In this document: in pieces, positions 1 to 7,134 of the stretch
Numbering within the stretch: the first letter of the stretch is position 1
Layout: each line of letters begins with the position of its first letter
From: a virus
DNA: 22,206 nucleotides
Strand: one strand, 5' to 3'
IMG/VR virus record: IMGVR_UViG_3300007038_000027
Coordinates: 1 to 22,206 of that record
Program-made: the position numbers and the translations under genes
Notes under the pieces: generated by a model
What the model was told of the DNA's origin: nothing
The model's input: the letters and a program-made list of their open reading frames with translations, nothing else
Databases searched by the model: none

Positions 1-470
1 AGCTGGCGCTCAAAGAACGCATTGACGTCGCCCTGCCCATCCTTGACCGTCGCCTCGGGGTTGGCCGGGACCGGAACGGCGGACAACTCCAACAGCTCCT
101 GGCGGATGAAGCGAATACCATCGCCCATGTCTCGGGGCTCAGCCTCCAGCGGGTTGAAGCTCACTGAGACCGAGTCGATAAAGTCCTCCTGGTACTTGCG
201 GTAGATCTCGGCCGCAAACTCATCGTCCAGGTCGAACTGGACGTCCAGGACAAGCTGTCCCTCCTCGATGGTCTTGCGGATGACCTTGCCGAGGGGCGGG
301 ATGGATCTGTCATGGACCCACAGGAATTTGACTTCCGACGTAAAGACCCAGCCGCCCTGGTCGATCTGATCTCCATGGCGATCGGGACTGTCCGTCGAGG
401 CGATGAACCGGAGAACGCCCTCCTTGAGGGTGTCCGATTCGGCTTTCATAACTCGGATGGTCTCTTCCAT
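1..470 (-). CDS. HK97-type prohead protease (3' end outside window)
   Basis: The frame is open from the ATG at 470 to the window edge, giving 156 residues without a stop, so the C-terminus is missing. It should be the U35-family serine protease that cleaves scaffold and capsid during head maturation. Visible signatures are DRHGDQIDQGGW near residues 30-41, catalytic His53 in WVHDRSIPPLGKV, a Ser-rich DSVSVSF segment (residues 99-105, candidate nucleophile) and ELLELSAVPVPANPEA (125-140), which is the classic prohead protease ending. A start at 470 is supported by AAGGTG upstream and by a gap of only 4 nt after the portal stop, so it is translationally coupled to the portal gene. The major capsid gene would be expected next, beyond position 1. 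Family assignment is firm from motifs; the exact catalytic Ser is inferred. Confidence 0.93.
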   Translation of the reverse strand, partial: MEETIRVMKAESDTLKEGVLRFIASTDSPDRHGDQIDQGGWVFTSEVKFLWVHDRSIPPLGKVIRKTIEEGQLVLDVQFDLDDEFAAEIYRKYQEDFIDSVSVSFNPLEAEPRDMGDGIRFIRQELLELSAVPVPANPEATVKDGQGDVNAFFERQ

Positions 471-474
471 TGTA

Positions 475-2550
475 CTACACCTTGTGAGAGATGATCTGAT
501 CGAACGCCTCAAGGGCGTTTTGTTTTTGCGCCTCAAAGTATTGGGCCACAACCGGCTCAAACTCGTCGGCCTTCTCGTCGACTTGGTCCTTGTACTTCTG
601 CCACTTCTCCTGGCGATCATGATCGGTCATTTCCATGTGGCGCTCCTGATCGGTCACGGGCAAGGAGGCACAGTGGCACCAGACGTCGTGACTCGGGTCG
701 TTCATCATGTGCGGCCCCTGCCCCGAGGTCCCATCGGACATCGTAAAGTCCTGGTTGACCGGAATGGGCTCTTTTCGGGTCCGATTCTCCATGAACTCGT
801 GCTGTTTGCGGGCGGCAGGCTTCAGGCCCCACGGGTGCAGCCAGGATTTCTTTTGGACCGATTTGGCGTCATCCATGACCTCTTGCTTGCCTCGACTGGA
901 GGCGGCCCCCATCTCATTCTGGGCGATGGTCTCGGCCCGGCTGGACTTCATGTCCTCGAAGGACTCGGCCAGGTCCTGTTTAATCTCTCGGGGATTCTTG
1001 CCGTCCTCGAAGCCATCCATCAGCGTGTCTTTGACCCGCTCCTTGGTATTCTGGTCGATCTTGCCCTTCCAGATCTCGTTGATCCGCTCGTCGACGGCCT
1101 CCTCGATGCCGGGCTTCAAGTTGCCCAGGTCCACGTCATCGGCATCCGAGCCCAGCTCCCCGATCAGGGCCGAAGCCGCCTCCTCAGTGGCCAAAGTCGA
1201 GGCGGCGACCACTTCGCCCGTCGCAGCCCCGCCGCCCTGGATGGCCTCCTCGGCCACTTGCTGGGCGTCTTGCTCTTGCTGGCCCTTGGTATACAGGTCG
1301 AAGTCCATCTCCTTGCTCTTGGGCTCCTCCTCGGCCGGGGGGCCGCCACCGTTGGAGGGGGCCGGGGCCTTCGGCCGGGCCATCTCCCCGTCCAGCTCGT
1401 CTTTGGCCTCCTGGCCAGCCATACGCCGGACCTCGTTCTTCTCGAACGAACCGGGGTGTTGCTTCATCAGCTTCCGGGTCAGCTCTTTGTCATCGGGCAC
1501 GGGGTTGGGGAAGGCGAACTCCCCGCTCCGGGCCGTCTGGATCATGGGCATGACTTTGAGATTCAGCTCCGAGATCAAGAGGGACAACCGAGGCTTGACG
1601 GCGTTTTTGTTGTAGATGACCTCGGCGGCCTCGATGGTCGCTCGGTTGGAGTCCTTGGAGTCCCCCAGGATTTCGGGTGGGATACCAAAGCCCTTGCGGA
1701 CCTTCTCCTCTTGCATGGTCCGCGTGGCCGCGGCCTCCGAGTCCCCCAGGCTACGGGACATCTCAACGGCCGACATCTCGGCCTCGGCCTCGTTGGACCC
1801 CGAGAACATAATCTTACCTGAGTTTTGCGGGCCTCCATACTCCTCGTACCACTTCTCCTTGATCTTCTTGAATTGCTTCTCACGAACCCCCGGCATGAAG
1901 ACCATCATGTCCGGTCTGGCGTGGTTGTGAAAGGTGCTGGAGATGTGCTTGGCCGCGTACTCGTCGACCTGAATCTCATCGGCCAGCGTCTGTCCCATGC
2001 CGTGGCCCCGGCCATAGAGGTTGGTCAGATCGGGCATGGTCAGGGCCGTAACCAGCTCATCGTCCAGTGTGACAAAGTCGGAGCCGAGTTTGACGTCCCA
2101 GACGGTATTGCCCTGGTCGTCCTGGGTCTGTGTGGCCTTGGTCGGCGGGATGGGCAAAAACTCGAAGCCCGTCGCATTGAAGTCCGAGGGCAGCGTCAGC
2201 CAGATGGCCTCCCCGACCAGGTCCAGATAGGCCTGAGTGATCATCGTAAAGATGTAGCCGGACTGGCGGGAGTTGGGCTTCTCGAAGATCTCCAGGGCCG
2301 GGTGGTCGGGGTCGGGCTCGGTCTGGGTCTCGGGGATGACCTGCCACTGCGTGTCCGCCACTGAGTGGGCGATCTTTGAGACACACATCCGCAGGATCGG
2401 GACCTCCTTGTAGGCCTCCAGGATGCCGGCCTTGTCCCGACTGGGCGGGAGCCGGTGGTCCTGGAGGGCCTGGAGGGCGTCCGAGGTCCCCAGCATCGTC
2501 TCATCGGAGCGCATACCGAGTAGTTTTTTGATCGGTGCAAAGAGGTTCAT
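475..2550 (-). CDS. Portal protein fused to MuF-like head morphogenesis domain
   Basis: This is a 691-aa protein. Residues about 20-360 resemble HK97/SPP1-type portals, the dodecameric DNA entry channel of the head. Recognisable parts are KIAHSVADTQWQV, IFEKPN, YLDLVGEAIW, and RKGFGIPPEILGD followed by the RATIEAAEVIYNKN helix. Residues about 370-480 are an acidic, Pro/Gly/Ala-rich linker. Residues about 500-690 resemble the phage Mu gpF/SPP1 gp7 minor head domain, with SRAETIAQNEMGAASSRG, a KSWLHPWG segment and a C-terminal HDVWCHCASLPV, equivalent to the usual NCRC-type ending. Most portals are 400-500 aa and the MuF protein is normally a separate downstream gene. The ATG at 2550 overlaps the terminase stop by 4 nt (ATGA). 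The protease gene follows after 4 nt. The fusion is seen directly as one uninterrupted frame; the functions are inferred from family resemblance. Confidence 0.92.
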   Translation of the reverse strand: MNLFAPIKKLLGMRSDETMLGTSDALQALQDHRLPPSRDKAGILEAYKEVPILRMCVSKIAHSVADTQWQVIPETQTEPDPDHPALEIFEKPNSRQSGYIFTMITQAYLDLVGEAIWLTLPSDFNATGFEFLPIPPTKATQTQDDQGNTVWDVKLGSDFVTLDDELVTALTMPDLTNLYGRGHGMGQTLADEIQVDEYAAKHISSTFHNHARPDMMVFMPGVREKQFKKIKEKWYEEYGGPQNSGKIMFSGSNEAEAEMSAVEMSRSLGDSEAAATRTMQEEKVRKGFGIPPEILGDSKDSNRATIEAAEVIYNKNAVKPRLSLLISELNLKVMPMIQTARSGEFAFPNPVPDDKELTRKLMKQHPGSFEKNEVRRMAGQEAKDELDGEMARPKAPAPSNGGGPPAEEEPKSKEMDFDLYTKGQQEQDAQQVAEEAIQGGGAATGEVVAASTLATEEAASALIGELGSDADDVDLGNLKPGIEEAVDERINEIWKGKIDQNTKERVKDTLMDGFEDGKNPREIKQDLAESFEDMKSSRAETIAQNEMGAASSRGKQEVMDDAKSVQKKSWLHPWGLKPAARKQHEFMENRTRKEPIPVNQDFTMSDGTSGQGPHMMNDPSHDVWCHCASLPVTDQERHMEMTDHDRQEKWQKYKDQVDEKADEFEPVVAQYFEAQKQNALEAFDQIISHKV

Positions 2551-3857
2551 ACGTATACCTGGATGCCATGATCGTTGTAGGCGTTCAGGGCCAGCTCCAA
2601 GGCGGAGTAAGAGTCACCGTGGCCGGACTGGTCCCGCTCGACTTTGAATTTCTGTTTGCCCGAGGGCGTCTCGGACTGCTGCACCTTGGCCAGATCGTCC
2701 AGGAGGACCCGAGATGGGGACGGCTGGAAGCCGCCATCGTCATACAACTTGGCCCCCTGGTAGGCGAACCGGATTTGGTCCTCCTCGACCAGGTTCTTGA
2801 GGGTCATCGTGTTCTCTGCCTTGCGTTCCCGGTTGCCCATCAGCCCATAGACCGACCCGGTCCCCTCCCAGTTGTCGGCAAAGGACTGATGGGCCGTGAT
2901 GTCCATGTTGACCTGTTCAGGATCATGTTGACTGATCAGTTGGTCGATGACCTGGCGCTGTTCTTTGAACGAGACCGAGCGCATCATGTAGGTCTCCTGG
3001 ACCTCTAGCCGCTCGGGGCCGTCTCGGAGGCACACAATGGACGTAAAGTCGTTCGTTTTACCGAGGTCGACGCCCATGTAGAGTGACCCCTGGTCGGCCG
3101 GCTCCCCCTCCAGGCTGCGGGCGAGCAGTTCCTGGCGGTCGAAGTACATCTCCCCCAGGGTCAGGAACATGCACAGATACTCGCGCTCAAACTTATCTTT
3201 CGGGTACTTCCGGCGGGCAGCCTCGATGTCAAAGGCGAACCGAGGGTCCCGCTGGACGGCCTGTTTGATGTCGACTCGGTGACGACTGAATGCCTCGTGT
3301 GTCTGGTCGTGATTCTCCCAGATCTCCCAGAACAAATTGCCGTGTTGGGTCCACGGGGTCGAGAAAATCCGCACGACCGAGGCCCGATTCTGGAAGGCAT
3401 CGATCTGTGGCCAGACGGCATCGACCAACTCCTCGTGAATCCGGCTGGCCCAGAAGGCGAACTCGTCGAACCAGTAGCTGGAGTCGGTGTTGCCTCGGAG
3501 CCGCCCCGGATCATGGGCCGTGGCGATCAGCTTCGAGCCGTTGGGCAGCTCAATCGAGTTCTTGTTGACCTTGACGCCCTCGACCAGGGCCTTCAGGTCC
3601 GGGTCCTCCTGGAACAGGGGCAGCCAGCGGTTCTTGATCCGGTCGAGGATCTGCCGGCGGGCGTTGGCCACCTTGGTCGAGACCAGGAAGCAAAAGTGGA
3701 CGTCGTGCCGCAGCCCGTGGAGAAAGGCCTCCAGAGCCGAGACCTCGGTCCAGCCGATCTGGCGGGACTTGAGGGCCACCTTCCAGGGGGACTGGTCCTT
3801 CAGCCATGCGACCTGCCAGGCAAACAGCCATTCTTTGATCCGGTCGATGATGTTCAT
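2547..3857 (-). CDS. terL: Terminase large subunit (packaging ATPase-nuclease)
   Basis: This 436-aa protein is the motor that cuts and packages phage DNA through the portal. The N-terminal ATPase half has a Walker A-like KSRQIGWT (residues 30-37), Walker B SSYWFDEFAFW with Asp131-Glu132, and a coupling-type IFSTPW at 165-170. The C-terminal RNase H-like nuclease half has three spaced acidic positions: Asp264 in MGVDLGKTND, Asp319 in VNMDI and Asp415 in GHGDSYSALELAL. The length fits complete TerL proteins of about 420-500 aa. The start at 3857 overlaps the small terminase stop by 4 nt, and the end overlaps the portal start by 4 nt, giving a tightly coupled TerS-TerL-portal-protease operon. 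Nothing looks truncated. Confidence 0.96.
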   Translation of the reverse strand: MNIIDRIKEWLFAWQVAWLKDQSPWKVALKSRQIGWTEVSALEAFLHGLRHDVHFCFLVSTKVANARRQILDRIKNRWLPLFQEDPDLKALVEGVKVNKNSIELPNGSKLIATAHDPGRLRGNTDSSYWFDEFAFWASRIHEELVDAVWPQIDAFQNRASVVRIFSTPWTQHGNLFWEIWENHDQTHEAFSRHRVDIKQAVQRDPRFAFDIEAARRKYPKDKFEREYLCMFLTLGEMYFDRQELLARSLEGEPADQGSLYMGVDLGKTNDFTSIVCLRDGPERLEVQETYMMRSVSFKEQRQVIDQLISQHDPEQVNMDITAHQSFADNWEGTGSVYGLMGNRERKAENTMTLKNLVEEDQIRFAYQGAKLYDDGGFQPSPSRVLLDDLAKVQQSETPSGKQKFKVERDQSGHGDSYSALELALNAYNDHGIQVYV

Positions 3858-4327
3858 TCGTCCCGCTGGTCTTGGCCGACCTCGGGCAGCAAGTCGGAGA
3901 CCTTGTCTTCCCCGGCCTCCTGGGAGCCGATCTGGATCTCGGTCTGCTCTTTGGGCTTGAGGCCGCAGCGGTCCATCAGGTCGATGATCAGCCGGATGTT
4001 CGGGTCCCCCTCGGCCAGGGCCTCGGCCAGGGCCGCCCGGCCGATCTCTTCCAGGTGGTCGTAGAACATCTCCAGGACTTCATCCTGGCGCTCCTGGAAT
4101 TTCTTCTGGCGCCGCTGGTCCTGATGCCGTGTCCAGGCGTCAATGCGATCGGTCCAGTCGTGTTTCGACGCCCACCGCTCGACGTGGCGGGGGCTATTGT
4201 GGTCCATCTCCTCGGCCACCTTGGCCTGGCTGCGGTCTGCCCCCATATCTCGGTAGAGCCGGAAGGCCTCGAAGGCCTTGTCCGTCTCGGCGTGCTGCTT
4301 GTCCCAGGGCTGTCGGTCATCAGGCAT
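3854..4327 (-). CDS. terS: Terminase small subunit (DNA recognition)
   Basis: This 157-aa protein lies immediately upstream of TerL with a 4-nt overlap, the standard place for the small terminase that recognises the packaging site. The N-terminal half contains a helix-turn-helix-like stretch, AEEMDHNSPRHVERWASKHD (about residues 38-57), with conserved Trp residues typical of TerS DNA-binding domains. The middle (LEMFYDHLEEIGRAALAEAL) is a likely oligomerisation helix. The C-terminus is acidic (EDKVSDLLPEVGQDQRDE) and could contact TerL. I chose the ATG at 4327 because GGAGG lies 6 nt upstream; an alternative TTG at 4342 would put that Shine-Dalgarno inside the gene. The assignment rests mainly on context plus the HTH-like segment. 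Confidence 0.82.
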   Translation of the reverse strand: MPDDRQPWDKQHAETDKAFEAFRLYRDMGADRSQAKVAEEMDHNSPRHVERWASKHDWTDRIDAWTRHQDQRRQKKFQERQDEVLEMFYDHLEEIGRAALAEALAEGDPNIRLIIDLMDRCGLKPKEQTEIQIGSQEAGEDKVSDLLPEVGQDQRDE

Positions 4328-4342
4328 CAGGCACCTCCACAA

Positions 4343-4416
4343 AGAGGTCGCCCCGGCCGGTCAAGGCCAGGGCGTCGGTGAGAGTCGTCTGTCTGTCAGG
4401 GAATTGGTACGTGGCT
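4343..4416 (-). other. Short gap upstream of terS
   Basis: This 74-nt interval lies between the unknown gene ending at 4417 and terS. It holds the GGAGG ribosome binding site of terS at its left edge. I see no convincing promoter or terminator, so terS is probably transcribed from upstream leftward genes. Confidence 0.5.
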
Positions 4417-4845
4417 TCAGCGCCTTTGGTCCCCCTCGGCCTGGAGGGCGTCCAGACTCACAAAGTCCAGCCCGCCCCGGCGCTCGGTCGTGGTCGACGG
4501 GGACCGGGCCTCCAGGGGCACAAAGGCCTGATCGACCAGGAACCGGGGCGTCGGCTCCCAACGGACGCCGTCCACTTCCACGAGGTACTGCTGGTTGCCT
4601 TGCTGGCGCGTGTGCAGGGCCATCTCATAGATGTCCCCCTGGAGGAAGTTGGAATCCTCGGGCCAAATGAGCCGGAACAACCGGCCCAGGGACGTGATGA
4701 CGTAGCGGCGCACGACCTCCTGGCTGATCTCATCGGGGCAACCCTGCCAACGATCATCGGCCGGATTGGTCAGGCACCCATGGAGGCTCGACCACTCCTC
4801 GCCGGGCCCCATGGCCTCGTTGAGCGCGTCTCGGTGTCTAGGCTT
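4417..4845 (-). CDS. Unknown phage protein upstream of terS
   Basis: This is a 142-aa product with no motif I recognise. It is charged and soluble in appearance, with a mixed alpha/beta pattern, for example VVRRYVITSLGRLFRLIWPED and QQYLVEVDGVRWEP, and no membrane segment or signal peptide. I chose the GTG at 4845 because a GGAGG lies 5 nt before it and it overlaps the upstream stop by 8 nt. A longer form from a TTG at 4875 is possible but would overlap the upstream gene by 38 nt. Position just before the terminase genes suggests a role in packaging or in the leftward gene programme, but nothing in the sequence proves this. Confidence 0.72.
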   Translation of the reverse strand, partial: KPRHRDALNEAMGPGEEWSSLHGCLTNPADDRWQGCPDEISQEVVRRYVITSLGRLFRLIWPEDSNFLQGDIYEMALHTRQQGNQQYLVEVDGVRWEPTPRFLVDQAFVPLEARSPSTTTERRGGLDFVSLDALQAEGDQRR

Positions 4846-5056
4846 CACGTCGCCCTCCCCGAGACCGAACCTCAACGACGGGCAGTACGAAACGGTCCTC
4901 CGATTGGCAGTACCGGACGTGGGCGTCCACGTTCAGGCCCTCGGTCTGAAAGGTCATCTGGGCCTTCAGGATCTGCACGTCCTCATTGCCCAGAAATTGG
5001 TCCTCCAGCCACTCGACCAGTTCGTCCAGCGAGTCTACATGGTCCGGGGCTTTCAT
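4838..5056 (-). CDS. Small unknown protein, 72 aa
   Basis: This short product has an acidic N-terminal helix (SLDELVEWLEDQF) followed by a beta-rich segment (VQILKAQMTFQ, RYCQSEDRFVLPVVEVRS). I recognise no family. The ATG at 5056 has GGAGG 6 nt upstream and overlaps the stop of the preceding membrane gene by 4 nt, so it belongs to the leftward operon and is translationally coupled on both sides. No membrane segment is seen. Confidence 0.7.
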   Translation of the reverse strand: MKAPDHVDSLDELVEWLEDQFLGNEDVQILKAQMTFQTEGLNVDAHVRYCQSEDRFVLPVVEVRSRGGRREA

Positions 5057-5244
5057 AGCAGTCCTCCAGCGGTGAGCATCAGCAACACGAGGAGTCCCAG
5101 AAGCAAGACCACGAACGCGACATCGTTGGCCCGGCGCTCCGCGGCGAGCTGGCGCTCCGTCATCTTGATGTCTTCCAGGAGCAGTTCGACCTCCCGGTCC
5201 ATCGTGTCCAGATTGTCCTTGAAGTCCTCAAACTCATCTCTCAT
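5053..5244 (-). CDS. Small tail-anchored membrane protein with coiled coil
   Basis: This is a 63-aa protein. Residues 1-40 are a highly charged amphipathic helix (MRDEFEDFKDNLDTMDREVE and onward) likely to form a coiled coil. Residues about 43-62 are one hydrophobic segment, VAFVVLLLGLLVLLMLTAGG, at the extreme C-terminus. That is tail-anchored topology. GAGGAGG lies 5 nt before the ATG. It could be a holin-like or superinfection-related membrane protein, but the lysis-like genes lie at the other end of the window, so I do not assign a function. Confidence 0.72.
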   Translation of the reverse strand: MRDEFEDFKDNLDTMDREVELLLEDIKMTERQLAAERRANDVAFVVLLLGLLVLLMLTAGGLL

Positions 5245-5310
5245 CAGCGCCTCCTCGGCTCAGTCAAAAGTCAGATTCACCCGGCGCATGACCGGGAATT
5301 GTCCGTCGTG

Positions 5311-5616
5311 TCAGTCTATCAGAAAAATCCCCTGGTCGTGCAGCTCATCCTCCAGGTTCTCGATGGCCTCAAGGGCCAGATTCGTCATCGGGACGTTCGG
5401 CTCCAGGTAAACACTCTCAGACATGGTCACGCCGTTGCCCTTCGTGTAAGAGGCCCGCACCATGGGGCCTGTGTTGGAGCGGAACATCTCCAGCCGGACG
5501 TTGTTGGAGCGGAACATCTCCAGCCGGACGTTGGTCTCGACCAGGTAGCGTCGGACCTTTTCGTCGGGCGTCATTTCCGTCTCGTGTGCTCGTCGAACGT
5601 CTGTCTCATCAATCAT
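5311..5616 (-). CDS. Unknown 101-aa protein with a tandem 10-residue repeat
   Basis: The start is the ATG at 5616, preceded by AACGGGAGCAACAC, the same GGGAGC-type ribosome binding site used by replication genes on the other strand. The product is acidic and has no recognised domain. Its outstanding feature is an exact duplication of the decapeptide NVRLEMFRSN at residues about 29-48, caused by a 30-bp tandem DNA repeat. The C-terminal part (NLALEAIENLEDELHDQG) is helical. It overlaps the upstream gene by 8 nt. A longer open frame up to 5772 exists but lies inside the upstream gene and has arginine-rich, out-of-frame character. Confidence 0.68.
   Translation of the reverse strand: MIDETDVRRAHETEMTPDEKVRRYLVETNVRLEMFRSNNVRLEMFRSNTGPMVRASYTKGNGVTMSESVYLEPNVPMTNLALEAIENLEDELHDQGIFLID
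5473..5532. repeat. Perfect 30-bp in-frame tandem duplication
   Basis: Two adjacent identical 30-bp units lie at 5473-5502 and 5503-5532, with one more matching base to the left. Each unit encodes ten residues on the minus strand, so the reading frame is preserved. No base has diverged between the copies, which suggests a recent duplication or ongoing homogenisation. Confidence 0.95.
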
Positions 5617-5998
5617 GTGTTGCTCCCGTTTCTGGGGGTTGGAGGTCCTTAGGGACCCCGCGGTGAAAGTAGAGCCAGCCGCCCGGGGACGGCATGGCCG
5701 GTACAAGGAGACCGTAACAGTTCGACTCCCATCCCTCAAACATGAACCTCGGGGCGTCGTCCCAGACCACAACCTCGACGGTCTGAGTCAGGTCCATCCC
5801 TGGGGACGAATCGTCCTGGCTGACCGCGTCCATCATGCACCCGAACTGAGTCATCAGGTCTCGGGACTGATCGGGATGGCCGGTCACGTCTGCCACCATA
5901 TCGAGGAAGGCCGGCAGGTCCAGGACAGTTGGGGCTGACATCCGAATGTGGTCGACGGACTGGAACCGCACGACCTCCACGCTCATTGGCCGTTCCAT
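5609..5998 (-). CDS. Unknown 129-aa protein
   Basis: This soluble-looking protein has no recognised domain. Notable parts are a hydrophobic/aromatic C-terminal half, VEVVVWDDAPRFMFEGWE and GGWLYFHRGVP, suggesting a small beta-rich fold, and a Met/Asp-rich centre. The start could be the ATG at 5998, with AGGAGGG 3-4 nt upstream, or the ATG at 5986, which overlaps the previous stop as ATGA. I list the longer form. It lies second in the leftward operon and overlaps its downstream neighbour by 8 nt. Confidence 0.7.
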   Translation of the reverse strand: MERPMSVEVVRFQSVDHIRMSAPTVLDLPAFLDMVADVTGHPDQSRDLMTQFGCMMDAVSQDDSSPGMDLTQTVEVVVWDDAPRFMFEGWESNCYGLLVPAMPSPGGWLYFHRGVPKDLQPPETGATHD

Positions 5999-6498
5999 CG
6001 TCCCTCCTCTTTGAGCTGATCTCGAACGGCCTGGCGCATCTGGTCGACCATCGCGGCCGAGGTTGCTTCCCCGGCCTCGGAGACGGCATCATCGTCGGCC
6101 ACCTCCTCCAGTGGGTGGTTGAACACGTCGACCTGGGCCCAGGTCTGGGCCACTTCCCGCTTGTACTCGTCGTCCACGGGCAAGCGGTCGCGTGCGGCCT
6201 TAAAGACGGACCACGTCCACGTGCGGTTGGTCGTCTGGATTTCCCGGCCCATGCTCCCATCCATGCGGGGGTTGAACTCCGGGGTGACGACATGGCCATC
6301 GACCTCCATGGCGTACTGGCCGGCGTCCTCGACCCGCGCGGCGATGGACTCGACGGTCGGGCCTCGGGTCTCGACCCCCAGGGCGTAGAGGTATTGGCCG
6401 AAGTCGGCCACGGACTGGAAGTGCGGGTTGGGGCGTCGGAGGGCCTTTTGGACCCGCGTCTCGTTTGCTTTGAGTTCCTGCAAGTGATCACTGCACAT
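5983..6498 (-). CDS. First gene of leftward operon, unknown 171-aa protein
   Basis: This is the promoter-proximal leftward gene. The ATG at 6498 has GGAG 7 nt upstream, and the predicted leftward promoter lies about 30 bp further. The product is hydrophilic and mostly helical, starting MCSDHLQELKANETRVQKAL, with an acidic stretch EEVADDDAVSEAGEATSA near residues 128-145 and a C-terminal helix (MVDQMRQAVRDQLKEEGRWN). I recognise no domain. As the first gene after a divergent control region it could be a regulator, but no HTH is obvious. Confidence 0.7.
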   Translation of the reverse strand: MCSDHLQELKANETRVQKALRRPNPHFQSVADFGQYLYALGVETRGPTVESIAARVEDAGQYAMEVDGHVVTPEFNPRMDGSMGREIQTTNRTWTWSVFKAARDRLPVDDEYKREVAQTWAQVDVFNHPLEEVADDDAVSEAGEATSAAMVDQMRQAVRDQLKEEGRWNGQ

Positions 6499-6533
6499 CG
6501 GTTACTCCATACATCGGACGGCTGCCACTACCA

Positions 6534-6562
6534 ATCATGGACACGGCCGAAAGCAAAGTCAA
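6534..6562 (-). promoter_or_regulatory. Leftward promoter for the structural operon
   Basis: Read on the minus strand, TTGACT (6562-6557) is followed after 17 nt by CATGAT (6539-6534). The -35 matches 5 of 6 consensus positions and the -10 matches 4 of 6. A TTT precedes GACT as in the rightward promoters, and AGATC lies about 9 nt upstream, similar to their AAATC element. TGGACA boxes overlap the -10/spacer (6538-6543) and lie just upstream of the -35 (6571-6576), placing the promoter under probable control of whatever binds those boxes. Confidence 0.55.
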
Positions 6563-6590
6563 ATGCGATCTGGACACTCGGACGGATGAC

Positions 6591-6640
6591 TGAGGAAATT
6601 TATTCAAATGGATTTGAGATTCTGAGGATCTGAGGAAATT
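6591..6640 (+). repeat. 10-bp direct repeat flanking an AT-rich patch
   Basis: TGAGGAAATT occurs at 6591-6600 and exactly again at 6631-6640. The segment between is the most AT-rich of this high-GC window and could be a duplex-unwinding element next to the TGGACA array. A second direct repeat, AATGAAAAATC, occurs at 6702-6712 and 6769-6779. Confidence 0.6.
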
Positions 6641-6654
6641 CTGGAAAATCGCCT

Positions 6655-6690
6655 GTGGACACCTTGGACAGGGTTGGACAGGGTTGTCTG
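6655..6690 (+). repeat. 10-bp-spaced iteron-like repeats (TGGACAGGGT)
   Basis: GTGGACACCT, TGGACAGGGT and TGGACAGGGT run in register with about 10-bp period, followed by a degenerate TGTCTG unit. More degenerate 10-bp units follow at 6721-6760 (TGGACGGGGT, TGGGCGGGGG, TGTCCACGGT, TTGGCCAGGG). A helical-repeat period puts the sites on one face of the DNA, as in initiator or regulator arrays. Confidence 0.75.
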
Positions 6691-6852
6691 ACCTCCAGTG
6701 AAATGAAAAATCGGCAATTCTGGACGGGGTTGGGCGGGGGTGTCCACGGTTTGGCCAGGGTGCTGTCCAATGAAAAATCCCCCCAATCCCCAAGGGGATA
6801 GCCCTCAAACCAATGCCCTTTGGACAGGATACCCAGGGTTTTGGCAAATAAA

Positions 6853-6879
6853 ACGTGTGCGTGTGTACGTGTGTGCATG
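6853..6879. other. 27-nt perfect alternating purine-pyrimidine tract
   Basis: From 6853 to 6879 every base alternates purine-pyrimidine, mainly GT/GC steps (CGTGTGCGTGTGTACGTG at its core). Such tracts can adopt Z-form under negative supercoiling. A shorter related stretch, GCACGTGTGTACG, lies at 6926-6938. Confidence 0.8.
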
Positions 6880-7088
6880 GGCCAGGACTCAGTCAGGATT
6901 TGGAATCTGGAGGGGTCGCGCATGGGCACGTGTGTACGGGTGAAAGTAGTAAAATCCCCGTCCACCTTGACTTGGCCCCACCCGACTCACCGCTAACCCC
7001 TTGGAATATGGCGGGTTTTGCCGTGGACAACACCCCCCGGACGTGAGAAAACCCCCCGTGTCCGCTGTCCAAATCGCCGCCCCGGCCC

Positions 7089-7127
7089 AAATCCATCGTT
7101 TGACTCTGTTTCCAAAACCGCTATGGT
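7089..7127 (+). promoter_or_regulatory. Rightward promoter P1 (primase-helicase)
   Basis: AAATCC (7089-7094), TTGACT (-35, 7100-7105), a 16-nt spacer and TATGGT (-10, 7122-7127). A second AAATC at 7071 overlaps the end of a TGGACA box (7066-7071, minus orientation). The predicted start is near 7134, directly before a hairpin. The motif set recurs at 9417, 13841 and 14634. Confidence 0.8.
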
Positions 7128-7134
7128 TGCCCGT

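Noticed and set aside
707-1821. Rightward open frames across the portal gene
   Set aside because: They are antisense to the portal-MuF coding frame, have low-complexity translations and no ribosome binding sites.
5280-5296. CCCGG/CCGGG hairpin between two leftward genes as a terminator
   Set aside because: The stem is only 5 bp and no U-run follows directly on the leftward strand.
6600-6965. Leftward open frames of up to 121 codons in the divergent region
   Set aside because: No Shine-Dalgarno is present, composition is unlike the neighbouring proteins, and the stretch is full of short DNA repeats better explained as an origin or operator.
6952-6995. Possible extra rightward promoter (AAATCC, TTGACT at 6967-6972)
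   Set aside because: No TAYGST or TATAAT-like -10 lies 16-18 nt downstream, and AAATCC is 15 nt from the -35 instead of 10-11.
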